Of a stretch of 64,000 nucleotides of DNA, positions 32,135-42,207 are shown piece after piece. The DNA lies in assembly GCF_010450875.1 (NCBI RefSeq), contig NZ_CP048422.1, positions 3,073,001 to 3,137,000 on the forward strand, written 5' to 3'. The stretch comes from Sphingomonas insulae. GTDB lineage: Bacteria; Pseudomonadota; Alphaproteobacteria; Sphingomonadales; Sphingomonadaceae. Under the pieces are notes generated by a model. That model did no database searches and was not told the DNA's origin. It was given only the letters and a program-made list of their open reading frames with translations. How positions within the stretch are numbered: the stretch's first letter is position 1; every line of letters starts with the position of its first letter. The position numbers and the translations under genes are program-made.

Positions 32135-33313
32135 ATGCGTTCCGCCGTCATCGTCTCCACCGCCCGTACCCCCATCGGTCGCGCCTATCGCGGGGCCTTC
32201 AACAACACGACGCCGCAGGCACTCGCCGGCCATGCCATCGAGCATGCGGTCAAGCGCGCCGGAATCGACGGTGCAGAGGTCGAGGACGTGGTGTTCGGCG
32301 CGGCGCTTCAGCAGGGGCATCAGGCCGGCAACATCGCGCGCCAGGCGGCGTTGCGCGGCGGCCTGCCGATCAGTGTGTCGGGCATGTCGCTGGATCGCCA
32401 GTGTGCCAGCGGCCTGATGGCGATCGCCACTGCGGCCAAGCAGATCATCGTCGACGGCATGGACATCGCGATCGGTGGCGGCGTGGAGAGCATCAGCATG
32501 GTGCAGACCCCGCAGATGCGGGTCGCCGCCGATCAGCAGCTGATCGCCATGCACGGCGACATCTACATGCCGATGCTCCAGACTGCCGAGACCGTCGCCA
32601 AGCGCTACGGCATCAGCCGCGAGGTGCAGGACGCTTACGGCTTGCAGTCCCAGCAGCGCACCGCCGCGGCACAGGCCGCAGGCAAATTCGATGACGAGAT
32701 CGTGGCGATGCCGGCGACCATGAACGTCGTCGACAAGGCAACCAAGGAAGTCAGCACCAAGGATATCACCCTGTCGAAGGACGAGGGCAATCGTGCCGAC
32801 ACCACGTTGGAAGGACTGCAGGCTCTCCAGCCGGTGGTCGGCCCGGATGGGGTCATCACCGCGGGCAACGCCAGCCAGCTGTCGGACGGCGCCTCGGCAT
32901 CGGTGCTGATGGAGGAAAGCGTCGCTTCGGCGCGCGGCCTGACCCCGCTCGGCCGCTACGTCGGCATGGCGGTGGCGGGCACCAAGCCCGACGAGATGGG
33001 CATCGGGCCGGTTTTCGCGATTCCCAAATTGCTCGAGAAGAACGGCCTGAAGATGAGCGATATCGGCCTGTGGGAGCTGAACGAGGCCTTTGCGGTACAG
33101 GTCCTGTATTGCCGCGACACGCTCGGCATCCCGGACGACCTGCTCAACGTCAACGGCGGCGCCATCTCGATCGGCCACCCCTACGGCATGTCGGGCGCGC
33201 GCATGACCGGTCACGCGCTGATCGAGGGCAAGCGTCGCGGGGCGAAGTATGTCGTGGTGACTATGTGCGTCGGCGGCGGAATGGGCGCGGCCGGCCTGTT
33301 CGAAGTGCTGTAA
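32135..33313 (+). CDS. Acetyl-CoA C-acyltransferase (thiolase)
   Basis: A 392-aa thiolase II/I. The nucleophile C90 lies in [10 protein letters not shown], the active-site H348 in [12 protein letters not shown], and the second cysteine C378 in [14 protein letters not shown]. The sequence resembles FadA-like enzymes more than PhaA, but the direction in vivo (cleavage of 3-ketoacyl-CoA or condensation of acetyl-CoA) cannot be read here. It forms a pair with the MaoC gene. A 14-bp hairpin 58 bases past the stop probably ends the transcript. Confidence 0.92.
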   Translation: MRSAVIVSTARTPIGRAYRGAFNNTTPQALAGHAIEHAVKRAGIDGAEVEDVVFGAALQQGHQAGNIARQAALRGGLPISVSGMSLDRQCASGLMAIATAAKQIIVDGMDIAIGGGVESISMVQTPQMRVAADQQLIAMHGDIYMPMLQTAETVAKRYGISREVQDAYGLQSQQRTAAAQAAGKFDDEIVAMPATMNVVDKATKEVSTKDITLSKDEGNRADTTLEGLQALQPVVGPDGVITAGNASQLSDGASASVLMEESVASARGLTPLGRYVGMAVAGTKPDEMGIGPVFAIPKLLEKNGLKMSDIGLWELNEAFAVQVLYCRDTLGIPDDLLNVNGGAISIGHPYGMSGARMTGHALIEGKRRGAKYVVVTMCVGGGMGAAGLFEVL

Positions 33314-33662
33314 GTCAATTCGTTGCTCCGAACCGCATAGAGCCGGATCGGTTATCGGTATCGTACTCGTCTGGGTCCTGACCGCTGCCACGGTCAGGAC
33401 CCAGATCGTTTGATGCCAGGGGTGCTACCCAAGTCCTTCCTGTGTGCTTGACGACTGTATCCATCGATCGCGGGTACAGTTTGGGCCGCGAGGCCGGTGA
33501 TGACGCCGAAGAAGCCACACATGTCGATCACACCGTCATTGGCGCGCCTCAATATGCGCCGGCAATACTCCAGTCGCGTCCGTCAGCGCCGATACGGCGC
33601 CACCGCGCAACCAACCCTCATCGCGCTCGTTCTCCCGCCGACCCCAGCACAGGAGACGATCC
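33314..33662. other. Intergenic region between thiolase and flavin-fold stress protein genes
   Basis: About 350 bases with no supported gene; small frames inside it lack a Shine-Dalgarno and have shadow-like composition. It holds the hairpin at 33371-33404 and, near its end, AGGAGACGATCC serving the next ATG. No exact GGAAC box was found, so the promoter of the next gene is not identified. Confidence 0.6.
33371..33404 (+). terminator. Strong hairpin after the thiolase gene
   Basis: A perfect 14-bp stem (33371-33384 with 33391-33404) and six-base loop CTGCCA. The sequence after it is ATCGTTTG, so the T tract is poor. Position and stem strength favour a terminator for the MaoC-thiolase transcript. 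Confidence 0.65.
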
Positions 33663-34145
33663 ATGGCCGACCACGACAGCCCACAGGAAATTGCCGCCAA
33701 ATTCCTTGAGAAGCTGAAGGACAGCCCGTTCGTGATGATCGGTTTGGTCGATGGCGAGCACGCCGAGCCGATGACCGCGCAGATCGATGACGATCAGCCG
33801 AACACGCTGTTCTTCTTCGCCGGCAAGGACAACAGGATCGCCGGCGGTGGCGATGCGATGGCGCAATTCGTCGGCAAGGGGCATGATTTCTTCGCCTGCC
33901 TCGCCGGCACCGTAAGCCAGGACAACGACCGCGGCCAGATCGACAAACTCTGGAATAACCAGGTCGACGCCTGGTTCCCGAACGGCAAGGATGACCCCAA
34001 TGTCACGCTGTTGCGCTTCGACATCGACAGCGCGGAACTGTGGGAAACCGACATTTCGATCTCGGGACGCGTGAAGATGCTGTTCGGCGGCACGATCCGT
34101 GGTGACGAATCAAGCAGCCACGCGGTGGTCGACTCCGTCGCATGA
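33663..34145 (+). CDS. Pyridoxamine 5'-phosphate oxidase-like general stress protein
   Basis: A 160-aa split-barrel flavin-binding protein of the general stress protein 26 (GSP26/YdaG) group. Typical wording: FVMIGLVDGEHAEPMTAQID, TLFFFAGKDNRIAG, and LWNNQVDAWFPNGKDDPNVTLLRFDIDSAELWE. It probably binds FMN; no substrate is known, and it lacks features of true PdxH. AGGAG lies seven bases before the ATG. It converges on phaZ and is followed by a terminator. Confidence 0.87.
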   Translation: MADHDSPQEIAAKFLEKLKDSPFVMIGLVDGEHAEPMTAQIDDDQPNTLFFFAGKDNRIAGGGDAMAQFVGKGHDFFACLAGTVSQDNDRGQIDKLWNNQVDAWFPNGKDDPNVTLLRFDIDSAELWETDISISGRVKMLFGGTIRGDESSSHAVVDSVA

Positions 34146-34188
34146 TACGGAGGAGGGGAGGTCGATGTCTCCCCTTCGGTCATCACCC

Positions 34189-34219
34189 AAGAGCGACTCC
34201 GTAAGGGGCCGCTCTTTTT
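34189..34219 (+). terminator. Intrinsic terminator after the GSP26-like gene
   Basis: A 7-bp stem AAGAGCG (34189-34195) / CGCTCTT (34210-34216), extendable inward by G-C pairs, followed by T residues to 34219. A second hairpin GGGGAG/CTCCCC (34155-34160, 34169-34174) lies just upstream. It sits between convergent genes and ends only three bases before the phaZ stop. Confidence 0.8.
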
Positions 34220-34222
34220 GCG

Positions 34223-35449
34223 TCAGGCGTTCGCCGCCATCCATTCCTCGACCACCGGCGCAACATGATTGCGCCATTTCGACCCGTTGAAGATGCCGTA
34301 GTGACCGGCACCCTCCGCCATTAGGTACCGCTTTTTGTCCGTGGGGAGGTTGGTGGCCAGCGTCAACGCCGCCCTGGTTTGCCCCAGCCCCGAAATATCA
34401 TCGCGCTCCCCCTCGATCGCCAGCACGGCGACATCGGTGATGGCACCCGGATCGACACGCCGGCCGCGATGCATCATCTCGCCCTTGGGCAAGGCATGCG
34501 TCTGGAACACCAGATCCACGGTCTGCAAATAGAATTCCGCGGTCATGTCGCAGACCGAGCGATATTCCTCGTAGAATCCCTTGGTGGCATCGGCGCTTTC
34601 GCCGTCTCCCTGAACCAGATGTTTGAACATTTCCCAGTGCGAAACCATGTGGTTGCCGAGGTTCATCGACATGAAACCGGCGAGTTGCAGGAACCCGGGA
34701 TAAACCTTTCGTCCGGCGCCCGGATACATCATCGGTACCGTCACGACGACGTTCTGCTCGAACCATGCATGCGGCCGCTCTGTCGCCAGCGTGTTCACCG
34801 CGGTCGGCGCCTCGCGCGTATCGACCGGCCCGCCCATCATCGTCAGCGTGCGCGGCCGGCAGGGATTCTGGTCGGCGCTCATCAGCGCGGTCGCCGCATA
34901 GCAGGGTACCGACGGTTGGCACACCGCCAGCATGTGCGCACCCGGCCCGATCGCCTCCATGAACTCGATGAGATAATCGATATAATCGTCCAGGTCGAAG
35001 CGACCATCGCTCAGCGGCACCAGCTTCGCATCGCGCCAGTCGGTGATGTACACCTCGGCGCTCGGCAGCATCCGTTCGACGGTGCCACGCAGCAGCGTGG
35101 CGAAATGCCCGGACATCGGCGCGACGATCAACAGCTTGGGACTGCCCTCGATGCCCTCGCGGCGGAAACGCTTCAATTGGCCGAACGGCTTCTGGAGAAC
35201 GATTTCCTCGGTCACCGCCACCTCTCGCCCGTCGATCGTCGTATGGGTGAGACCGAAGGCCGGCTTGCCGCGCGTCGCAGATGCGTGCGCGAACACCTCC
35301 AGCGCGGAACTGACCAGCTGGCCTCCGCCGACATAGGACCAGGGATTGGCGGGATTGCGCATCCAGTCGGCCCCGAACGTGGCCATCGCGCTCGCGCCGG
35401 CGAGCATGGAACGCTGCATTTCGTAAGCGTCGTAGAGCATGATTGGCAT
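34223..35449 (-). CDS. phaZ: Intracellular polyhydroxyalkanoate depolymerase
   Basis: A 408-aa depolymerase of the PhaZ type that breaks down stored PHB granules. The N-terminus (MPIMLYDAYEMQRSMLAGASAMA) is characteristic. The active-site segment LAVCQPSVPCYAATALM contains the cysteine used as nucleophile in the R. eutropha PhaZ1 group, and the C-terminal GAGHYGIFNGSKW supplies the His. The start may be 35449 (MPIM) or 35440 (MLYD); neither has a strong Shine-Dalgarno. It works in line with BdhA (2822-3607) and the thiolase at 32135. It is divergent from the ABC exporter gene. Confidence 0.9.
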   Translation of the reverse strand: MPIMLYDAYEMQRSMLAGASAMATFGADWMRNPANPWSYVGGGQLVSSALEVFAHASATRGKPAFGLTHTTIDGREVAVTEEIVLQKPFGQLKRFRREGIEGSPKLLIVAPMSGHFATLLRGTVERMLPSAEVYITDWRDAKLVPLSDGRFDLDDYIDYLIEFMEAIGPGAHMLAVCQPSVPCYAATALMSADQNPCRPRTLTMMGGPVDTREAPTAVNTLATERPHAWFEQNVVVTVPMMYPGAGRKVYPGFLQLAGFMSMNLGNHMVSHWEMFKHLVQGDGESADATKGFYEEYRSVCDMTAEFYLQTVDLVFQTHALPKGEMMHRGRRVDPGAITDVAVLAIEGERDDISGLGQTRAALTLATNLPTDKKRYLMAEGAGHYGIFNGSKWRNHVAPVVEEWMAANA

Positions 35450-35593
35450 CTTTACATAAGACAGGTTGCAAGGGTCGTAACGCAAAACACGTTCGGGTCC
35501 AATCGGACTGAACGCCCGAGACGTCCGACCGGACCCACATGGCGACGTCGCCGGCCGTTGAGCCGCCCTCCCCCGACTGCTAGGCACACGGCG

Positions 35594-37363
35594 ATGGCCA
35601 AACCTCCCGTTCCCAGCAATCGTCGCCTCGGCGACCTTCGCCTCGTGGTGGAGCGTGTGCTCGCCTACCCGCGGCACCTCGCCATCGCGCTCGCCGCGCT
35701 CGCGACCACATCGGCCGCGACGATCGGTATCCCGTACGGTTTCAAGCGGGTCATCGACCGCGGTTTTGCGCCGGGCGGTGGCGACACGGTGGCGTCGTCG
35801 TTCCATTATCTGCTGATGATCGTCGCCGTGCTCGCGGTCGCGACCGCGATCCGTTTCTATTTCGTCTCATGGCTCGGCGAACGTGTCGTCGCCGACATCC
35901 GTACGAAGGTGCAGGGACACCTGCTCGGCCTGACCCCGCGGTTCTTCGAAGAGAACCGCCCATCCGAGATCGCATCGCGCCTGACTTCGGATACCGCGCT
36001 GATCGAGAGTGTCGTCGGCAGCACCGTCAGCATCGCGCTGCGCAACACGTTCACCGGCGTCGGCGGCATGATCTATCTGTTCGCGCTGTCGCCGAAACTG
36101 GCCGGTATGCTGCTGCTCGGCATTCCGCTCATCATCCTGCCGGTCACCATCCTCGGTCGTCGCATCCGCAACCTGTCGCGCACCTCTCAGGATCGGGTCG
36201 CCGACGTCGGATCCCTCATTACAGAGACGCTGGGTGCGATGAAGATCGTGCAGGCGTTCGGCCAGGAACCCCGCGAAGCCCAGCGCTTCCACGCCGCCGT
36301 CGATGCCACGTTCGCCGCTGCCAAGACGCGCATCGCCCTGCGGGCGTTCATGACCGCAATCATGATCTTCCTGATATTCGGATCGATCACGCTGGTGTTG
36401 TGGGAGGGTGCGACCGACGTCGCCGCCGGCCGGATCACCGGCGGCGCGATTGCCGCATTCGTGTTGACCGGTGGTATCGTGGCGGGGGCGTTCGGCGCGT
36501 TGACCGAGGTCTACGGCGATCTGCTGCGCGGGGCCGGTGCCGCCAGCCGCCTTGCCGAACTGCTCGCCGAACAGCCCGAGATCACGCGCCCCGCCGCGCC
36601 TATCCCGTTGCCGGTGCCGGTGAGCGGCGCATTGACGTTCGACCACGTCCGCTTCCACTATCCGACCCGACCAGAGGTAGCGGCGCTCGACGGCTTCTCG
36701 CTGGCGGTACGCACCGGCGAGACCGTGGCGGTGGTCGGGCCATCCGGGGCGGGCAAGTCGACGCTGTTCCAGCTTGCCGAACGCTTTTACGATCCTGCCG
36801 ATGGCCGCGTGCTGCTCGACGGCGTCGACCTGCGTGAGGCGGATCCCGCTGCGGTGCGCGCGCAGATCGCGATGGTTCCCCAAGATACGGTAATCTTCGG
36901 CGCCTCCGCCCGCGACAATCTCCGCTATGGTCATTGGCAGGCGAGCGACGAGGAATTGTGGGCGGCGGCAGAGGCCGCCAACGCTGCCGACTTCCTGCGC
37001 GCGCTGCCCGACGGACTGGACACCAATCTGGGCGAAGGCGGCGCACGGCTGTCCGGCGGTCAACGCCAGCGGGTGACGATCGCGCGGGCGCTGCTGCGCG
37101 ATGCGCCGATCCTGTTGCTGGACGAGGCGACCAGCGCGCTGGATGCGGAGAGCGAACGACTGGTGCAGCAGGCGCTGGAACGGCTGATGCAGAACCGCAC
37201 GACGCTGGTCATCGCCCATCGGCTGGCGACCGTGCGTGCGGCCGGGCGGATCATCGTGATGGACCAGGGCCGGATCGTCGAGGAAGGCACGCACGCCAGC
37301 CTGATCGACCATCGCGGCCTGTATGCGCGGCTGGCGAGCCTGCAATTCAGCGAGGCAGCCTAG
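35594..37363 (+). CDS. ABC transporter, fused permease/ATPase (MsbA-like exporter)
   Basis: A 589-aa half-exporter. The membrane domain (about 28-320) has six helices, and the nucleotide-binding domain (about 345-580) has Walker A GPSGAGKST with K388, the signature LSGGQRQRVTIARALL, Walker B ILLLDEATSALD and the H-loop IAHRLATV. It should act as a homodimer exporting lipid, drug or similar compounds; the substrate is unknown. The start MAKPPVPSNRRLGDL is the first good ATG after the divergent phaZ gene. The nearest homologues are ABC transporter transmembrane proteins of the alphaproteobacterial MsbA-like group (inferred). Confidence 0.9.
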   Translation: MAKPPVPSNRRLGDLRLVVERVLAYPRHLAIALAALATTSAATIGIPYGFKRVIDRGFAPGGGDTVASSFHYLLMIVAVLAVATAIRFYFVSWLGERVVADIRTKVQGHLLGLTPRFFEENRPSEIASRLTSDTALIESVVGSTVSIALRNTFTGVGGMIYLFALSPKLAGMLLLGIPLIILPVTILGRRIRNLSRTSQDRVADVGSLITETLGAMKIVQAFGQEPREAQRFHAAVDATFAAAKTRIALRAFMTAIMIFLIFGSITLVLWEGATDVAAGRITGGAIAAFVLTGGIVAGAFGALTEVYGDLLRGAGAASRLAELLAEQPEITRPAAPIPLPVPVSGALTFDHVRFHYPTRPEVAALDGFSLAVRTGETVAVVGPSGAGKSTLFQLAERFYDPADGRVLLDGVDLREADPAAVRAQIAMVPQDTVIFGASARDNLRYGHWQASDEELWAAAEAANAADFLRALPDGLDTNLGEGGARLSGGQRQRVTIARALLRDAPILLLDEATSALDAESERLVQQALERLMQNRTTLVIAHRLATVRAAGRIIVMDQGRIVEEGTHASLIDHRGLYARLASLQFSEAA

Positions 37364-37439
37364 GCTCACCCAGGTATGCGCCCCTTGATCCCCCTTGCCG
37401 CAAGGCGCATGACGTTCGCGTAAAGCAAGGGAGAGAGCA

Positions 37440-38588
37440 ATGCGCGACTTCGACATCGTCGTCTATGGCGCGACCGGCTTCACCGGGCGCCTCGTCGCCG
37501 AATATCTGACCCAGCAAGGCGTCGCCCGTTGGGCGATGGCTGGCCGCAGCCGCGCCAAGCTGGAGGAGGTCCGCGACCTGATCGGCGCGCCGGCCGATAC
37601 GCCGCTCATCGTGGCCGATGCCGACGATCCCGCCAGCCTGAATGCGATGGCGGCTTCGACGCAGGTCGTCGTCACCACCGTGGGTCCCTATCAACTGTAC
37701 GGCGAGCCGTTGATCGCCGCCTGCGTCGCGGCCGGCACCGCCTATGTCGACCTGTGCGGTGAGCCGGCGTGGATGCGACACATGATCGACGCGCACCACA
37801 CCGCCGCACAGGCGAGCGGCGCGCGCATCGTCTTCTCCTGCGGTTTCGATTCGATCCCGTTCGATCTCGGCGTGCTGACCTTGCAGGAATGCGCCCGCGC
37901 CAAATACGGACACCCTGCTCCGCGCGTAAAGGGCCGCGTGCGTGCGATGAAGGGGGGCTTTTCAGGCGGCACCGCGGCCAGCCTGAAGGCGACGCTGGCC
38001 GCCGCGGCGCGCGATCCGTCGATTCTCGGTTTGCTTGCCAGCCCGTTCGCGCTGACGCCAGGGTTCAGCGGTCCACACCAGCCCACGGGGCTGATCCCGG
38101 AATTCGACGCGACGTTGAACACGTGGGTGGCGCCGTTCATCATGGCGGCCATCAACACCAAGAACGTGCATCGCACCAACTTCCTGCTCGACCATCGATA
38201 CGGCAAGGATTTCGTCTATGACGAAATGATGGTCGCGGGCCTCGGCGAGATGGGCAAGGCCGCGGCGGAAGCGATCGCCAAGCTCAATCCGCTGGCGAGC
38301 GACAAGGGGCCGAAACCTGGCGAGGGTCCCAGCAAGGAAGAGCGGGACAGCGGGCATTATGACCTGCTGTTCGTCGGGCTGATGCCGGATGGCGCGCGAT
38401 TCGACGCGGTCGTGACCGGCGATCGGGACCCGGGCTACGGATCGACCAGCAAGATGATCGCCGAAACGGCGCGCTGCCTGCTCGAGACGGAGGGCGCCGG
38501 TGGCATTTGGACGCCGGGCGCGCTGCTGGGAACAGGATTGCGCGACCGGTTGCAGGACAAGGCCGGGCTGACCTTCACGGCCGGCTGA
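37440..38588 (+). CDS. Saccharopine dehydrogenase-like / trans-acting enoyl reductase family protein
   Basis: A 382-aa protein with an N-terminal Rossmann domain (DIVVYGATGFTGRLVAEYL) and the family motifs VVTTVGPYQLYGEPLIAACVAAGTAYVDLCGE and GFDSIPFDLGV. These match the saccharopine dehydrogenase NADP-binding superfamily, subgroup of mycobacterial trans-acting enoyl reductases and eukaryotic SCCPDH. It probably reduces a lipid-linked substrate; it is not a lysine-pathway enzyme. GGGAGAG lies upstream of the ATG. It stands between the ABC exporter and the convergent rnr operon. Confidence 0.85.
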   Translation: MRDFDIVVYGATGFTGRLVAEYLTQQGVARWAMAGRSRAKLEEVRDLIGAPADTPLIVADADDPASLNAMAASTQVVVTTVGPYQLYGEPLIAACVAAGTAYVDLCGEPAWMRHMIDAHHTAAQASGARIVFSCGFDSIPFDLGVLTLQECARAKYGHPAPRVKGRVRAMKGGFSGGTAASLKATLAAAARDPSILGLLASPFALTPGFSGPHQPTGLIPEFDATLNTWVAPFIMAAINTKNVHRTNFLLDHRYGKDFVYDEMMVAGLGEMGKAAAEAIAKLNPLASDKGPKPGEGPSKEERDSGHYDLLFVGLMPDGARFDAVVTGDRDPGYGSTSKMIAETARCLLETEGAGGIWTPGALLGTGLRDRLQDKAGLTFTAG

Positions 38589-38659
38589 CGAACTTCAGCG
38601 GCCGTGCGGCCTGATCGGCATTCCACCACGCCAGATCCGCCGCCATGCACAGGATATGG

Positions 38660-38986
38660 TCATATCCGGTAGAACAACACGGCGACCACAGCCACCAACA
38701 ACGCCACGATCAGCATTACCGGCACGCTCTTTGCGCGCCGTGCTGCGGCCGCGGCTTCATAGGCGTCCATATCGAAATAAAACCGCCCCTTGGCCGGCAT
38801 CCGGATCGATCCATCGGCGATCATCGATGCGAACGCCCTCGCCTCGCGTGCATCGGCCGGTGCGAAGGGGATCGCATCGTCCGCCGTCACCGCCCGCGCT
38901 TCGACGAAACGTGGCGCGATGCTGCCCTTCACCAGATAGCGGTCGCGGACCGTACCGCGCGCGTGTTCGCGAACCAATCGGCTCAA
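38660..38986 (-). CDS. Small tail-anchored hypothetical protein coupled to rnr
   Basis: A 108-aa protein with a basic, soluble N-terminal part (RDRYLVKGSIAPRFVEARAVTADDA, GRFYFDMDAYEAAAAARRAK) and a single C-terminal membrane helix (VPVMLIVALLVAVVAVLFYRI). The TTG start overlaps the TGA stop of rnr (TTGA at 38983-38986), so it is probably translated by coupling; an internal ATG would remove about half the protein. No known function. Similar small proteins downstream of rnr occur in sphingomonads (from memory, not checked). Confidence 0.65.
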   Translation of the reverse strand: MSRLVREHARGTVRDRYLVKGSIAPRFVEARAVTADDAIPFAPADAREARAFASMIADGSIRMPAKGRFYFDMDAYEAAAAARRAKSVPVMLIVALLVAVVAVLFYRI

Positions 38987-41201
38987 CGCCTTTTGCCCTG
39001 ATGACGGATGTTGTGCGGCCGACCGCGATGCTTGATGACGCGATCCTTCCGTCCGGACCCGACATGCCGTGGCCCTGGCGCCGCGCCTTTGCCCTCCGGC
39101 AGTTCGAACCGGAGCGCTCCCGACACCGGATTCGCCTCTGCCAACCGCAGGTCGATCCGTTGGCCGAGCGTATATTCCTCGCCGGTCTGTTCGCCGATCA
39201 GTTTGCGCGCCGCTTCGTCGAACCGGAAATATTCACCGCCGAGATCCCGAACCGGCATCAACCCGTCGCCGCCGATCCCCTCGACCGTGGCGAAGAAGCC
39301 GTAATTCTGCACGCCGGTGATCCGCGCCGAGACGGTTTCCCCAACCTTCTCCGACAGGAATGCCGCAACGTAGCGATCGATCGTATCGCGCTCCGCCTCC
39401 ATCGCGCGGCGCTCAAGGCCACTGATCGTCGTGCCGATCTGTTCCATGGCCTCGGCATCCGCCTTCGTCAGTTCGCCCGGCCCCAGCGTGTAGGCCGCCA
39501 CCAGCGAACGGTGGACGACGAGGTCGGCGTACCGTCGGATCGGTGAGGTGAAATGCGCATATGACCCCAGCGACAAACCGAAATGCCCCTGATTGGCCGG
39601 CGCGTAATAGGCCTGCGTCTGCGTGCGCAGCACCTGCTCCATCACCTGCGGCCGAAACTCGGCATCGCCGACGCGGGTCAGGACATGGTTGAAGGTTGCC
39701 GGGCGGATCACCTGCCCGAGTGCGAACGGCACATCGAAGGTTTCCAGGTAATCCTTCAGCGCCACCAGCTTTTCGCGGCTCGGCGGTTCGTGCACGCGGT
39801 ACATCACCGGCGCCTTCTTTCCCTCCAGCGCCTTTGCCGCGGCGACGTTGGCGGCGATCATGTAATCCTCGATCAAGCGGTGAGCATCCAGCCGTTCGCG
39901 CGGCGCGATCGACATGATCCGGCCCATCTCGTCGAGCACCACGCGCCGTTCGGGGAGGTCGAGGTCGAGCGGTTCGCGCGCGTCGCGCGCGCTGGCGAGC
40001 GCGCGCCAGCAGTCCCAGAGCGGCCTCAGCACCGCGATCATCGGGCCCGCATCGGCATCGATCATCGCCTGCGCATCCTCATATGCGAGGTTCGCCGCGA
40101 TCCGCACCCGCGCGCGCGAAAAACGCCAGCTTTCCAGCTTGCCCGACTTGCCGATGCGCAAATGGCAAGCCAGCGCCGCGCGATCCTCGCCCTCCTTCAG
40201 CGAACAGACCTCCGCCGACAGCACCTCCGGCAGCATCGGCACGACGCGATCCGGGAAATACACCGAATTGCCGCGACGCCGCGCCTCGCGGTCGATCTCC
40301 GAACCCGGACGGACGTAGAAGCTGACATCGGCGATCGCGACCACCGCCTGCCACCCCCCGCGTTACCCGGATCGTCGTCAGGCGCCGCCCAAACGGCATC
40401 GTCATGATCGCGCGCATCGACGGGATCGATCGCGACGATGGGCAGATGCGTCAGATCCTCGCGATCGTCGCCAAGGGGCAGGCGCGACACCCGCTCCGCC
40501 TCGTCCAGCGCCTCGCCGCTGAAGACGTCGCGGATACCGAGCTTGTGAATAGCGATCAGCGAAAAGCTGCGCGGCGCGAACGGATCGCCCAGCCGCTGCA
40601 CCACCCGCACGGAGATACGCGGCGGCCGTCCGGTCATCTCGGTCATCACCAGATCGCCCGCTTCGGCGTCGCCGATGTCCGACACCGGGAATTCGCGCCG
40701 GTCCTTCTTCTCGACCCCGGTCAGCCAGAAGCGGTCGCCATCGCGGCGCAGCACACCCAGCACCTGTTCGGACGCCTTGGCGAGCACCTTCATGGGATGC
40801 GCGACCCAGCCGGCGCCGGCCTCTTCGGTGCGCGCCAGGATGCGTTCGCCGATACCCAGCGCACCGCGCTTGCGCTCGCGCACCCGCAGGCGCGGCGGCG
40901 GCGTCTCGGCTTCCCACCGCTCAGGCACCGCCCAGACGTTGCCGCCATCGTCGACATCGGCGATGCGCAGCACCGTCACCCTGGGCAGGCCGCCCATCTT
41001 GTGAAAGGCGCGGCCGGGCGCGGAGTCGATCAGCCCCTCGTCCGCCATGTCCTTCAGCAACGCCTTCAGCCCGATCTTTTCCTGCGCGGTCAGACCGAAC
41101 GCCTTGGCGATCTCGCGCTTGCCGGCAGGGACATCGGAGTGTTCGATGAAGTCGAGGATCTGCGCCTGCGTCGGCAGGCCGGTTCTTGGTTTTTTTGACA
41201 C
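38983..41201 (-). pseudogene. rnr: Ribonuclease R, interrupted by a single-base frameshift
   Basis: Two frames make one RNase R of about 738 aa, a 3'-5' exoribonuclease for structured RNA. Frame 1, from the GTG at 41201, has the N-terminal winged helix (TQAQILDFIEHSDVPAGKREIAKAFGL), cold-shock domains and the start of the RNB domain with the catalytic Asp cluster (DPVDARDHDDAVW). It goes out of frame at the C6 run 40354-40359 (G6 in the coding sense). The second frame resumes with VAIADVSFYVRPGSEIDREA, the RNB core (FTSPIRRYADLVVHRSL), the S1 domain (GETVSARITGVQNYGFFATVEG) and a basic tail. A seventh G would restore the family sequence without loss. I regard a homopolymer sequencing error as likelier than gene loss. 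Confidence 0.85.
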
Positions 41202-41280
41202 GCGGCAGAGATAGGGACTGCGCGGCCATGCGTCATGTGCGAACTTTGCGTGGACGCGTGGCTGCGGCTATGGCCGCGCG

Positions 41281-42207
41281 ATGACCCGCGTTAGTGCGCT
41301 GTACCGCTTCACCCCGTTCGACGACCCCGCCGGCCTTCGCGAACCGCTGTTGCAGGCGTGCGAGGCGGCTGGCGTGCGCGGCACGTTGCTGCTGGCGCGC
41401 GAGGGGATCAACGGCACGATCGCGGGGCCGCACGCCGGGGTGGAGGCGGTGCTGAGCCATATCCGCGGGCTGCCGGGCTGCGCGACGCTGGACGTCAAGG
41501 ACTCGCAGGCCGACGCGATGCCGTTCCACCGGACCAAGGTGCGGGTGAAGGCCGAGATCGTGACGATGGGCGAACCGGCGATCGATCCGCTCGACGCCGG
41601 CCACTACGTCGAACCGCAGGACTGGAACGCACTGATCGCCGATCCGCGGACGGTACTGATCGATACCCGCAACGATTACGAGGTCGCGATCGGCACGTTT
41701 GCGGGTGCGGTCGATCCCGAAACCCGGACATTCCGCGAATTTCCGGCGTGGTTTCGCGACCATCGCGACGATCTGCTGTCGGGCAAGGCGCAGGTCGCGA
41801 TGTTCTGCACCGGCGGCATCCGCTGCGAAAAGGCGACGGCGTTCCTGAAGGCCGAAGGGGTGGCGGACGTCTTCCACCTCAAAGGCGGCATCCTCAAATA
41901 TCTGGAGGAGGTGCCGGCCGAGGACAGCACATGGGCCGGCGAATGCTTCGTCTTCGACGAACGGGTCGCCGTGGGCCACGGCCTTGCACAGGGAACGCAC
42001 GGCCTGTGCCGGGCGTGCCGGATGCCGGTGTCGCCGGCGGACCGCAACTCACCGTTGTACGAGGAGGGCGTGCGCTGCCCCCGCTGCGCGACATCGCGCG
42101 GCGACGAGGATCGCGCCCGCTATGCCGAGCGGCACCGGCAGGCATTGCTGGCGCAAACGCGCGGCGAGGCGCATGTCGGGCGGCGGTATGAGGATGCGCG
42201 CGACTGA
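41281..42207 (+). CDS. trhO: tRNA uridine(34) hydroxylase, rhodanese family
   Basis: A 308-aa TrhO/YceA protein, which makes 5-hydroxyuridine at position 34 of tRNAs using prephenate-derived or oxygen-dependent chemistry. An N-terminal acylphosphatase-like domain ([15 protein letters not shown], residues 1-95) precedes the rhodanese domain with the loop [11 protein letters not shown], whose first cysteine is the active-site residue. C-terminal cysteines CRACRMPV and CPRC are typical of the longer forms. It is divergent from rnr, 79 bases apart. The stretch after it is repeat-rich and non-coding. Confidence 0.9.
   Translation: MTRVSALYRFTPFDDPAGLREPLLQACEAAGVRGTLLLAREGINGTIAGPHAGVEAVLSHIRGLPGCATLDVKDSQADAMPFHRTKVRVKAEIVTMGEPAIDPLDAGHYVEPQDWNALIADPRTVLIDTRNDYEVAIGTFAGAVDPETRTFREFPAWFRDHRDDLLSGKAQVAMFCTGGIRCEKATAFLKAEGVADVFHLKGGILKYLEEVPAEDSTWAGECFVFDERVAVGHGLAQGTHGLCRACRMPVSPADRNSPLYEEGVRCPRCATSRGDEDRARYAERHRQALLAQTRGEAHVGRRYEDARD

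Noticed and set aside
31841..33391. 516-codon open frame antisense to MaoC and thiolase
   Set aside because: Shadow composition (His/Asp/Arg-rich) and the sense genes are unambiguous.
33448..33480. TTGACG hexamer as a -35 box of the GSP26-like gene
   Set aside because: The nearest -10-like TACAGT is 21 bases away, outside the usual spacing.
33442..33662. Small + strand frames between thiolase and the GSP26-like gene
   Set aside because: They overlap each other in two frames, lack ribosome sites and have Arg/Pro/Ser-rich shadow composition.
34379..35593. 405-codon N-terminal extension of the ABC exporter frame
   Set aside because: It runs antisense through phaZ; the exporter has a good start at 35594 with a normal N-terminus.
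38589..38658. 23-codon - strand ORF (MAADLAWWNADQAARP) after the tail-anchored protein gene
   Set aside because: Composition looks protein-like, but it has no Shine-Dalgarno, overlaps the end of the convergent gene and is too short to support.
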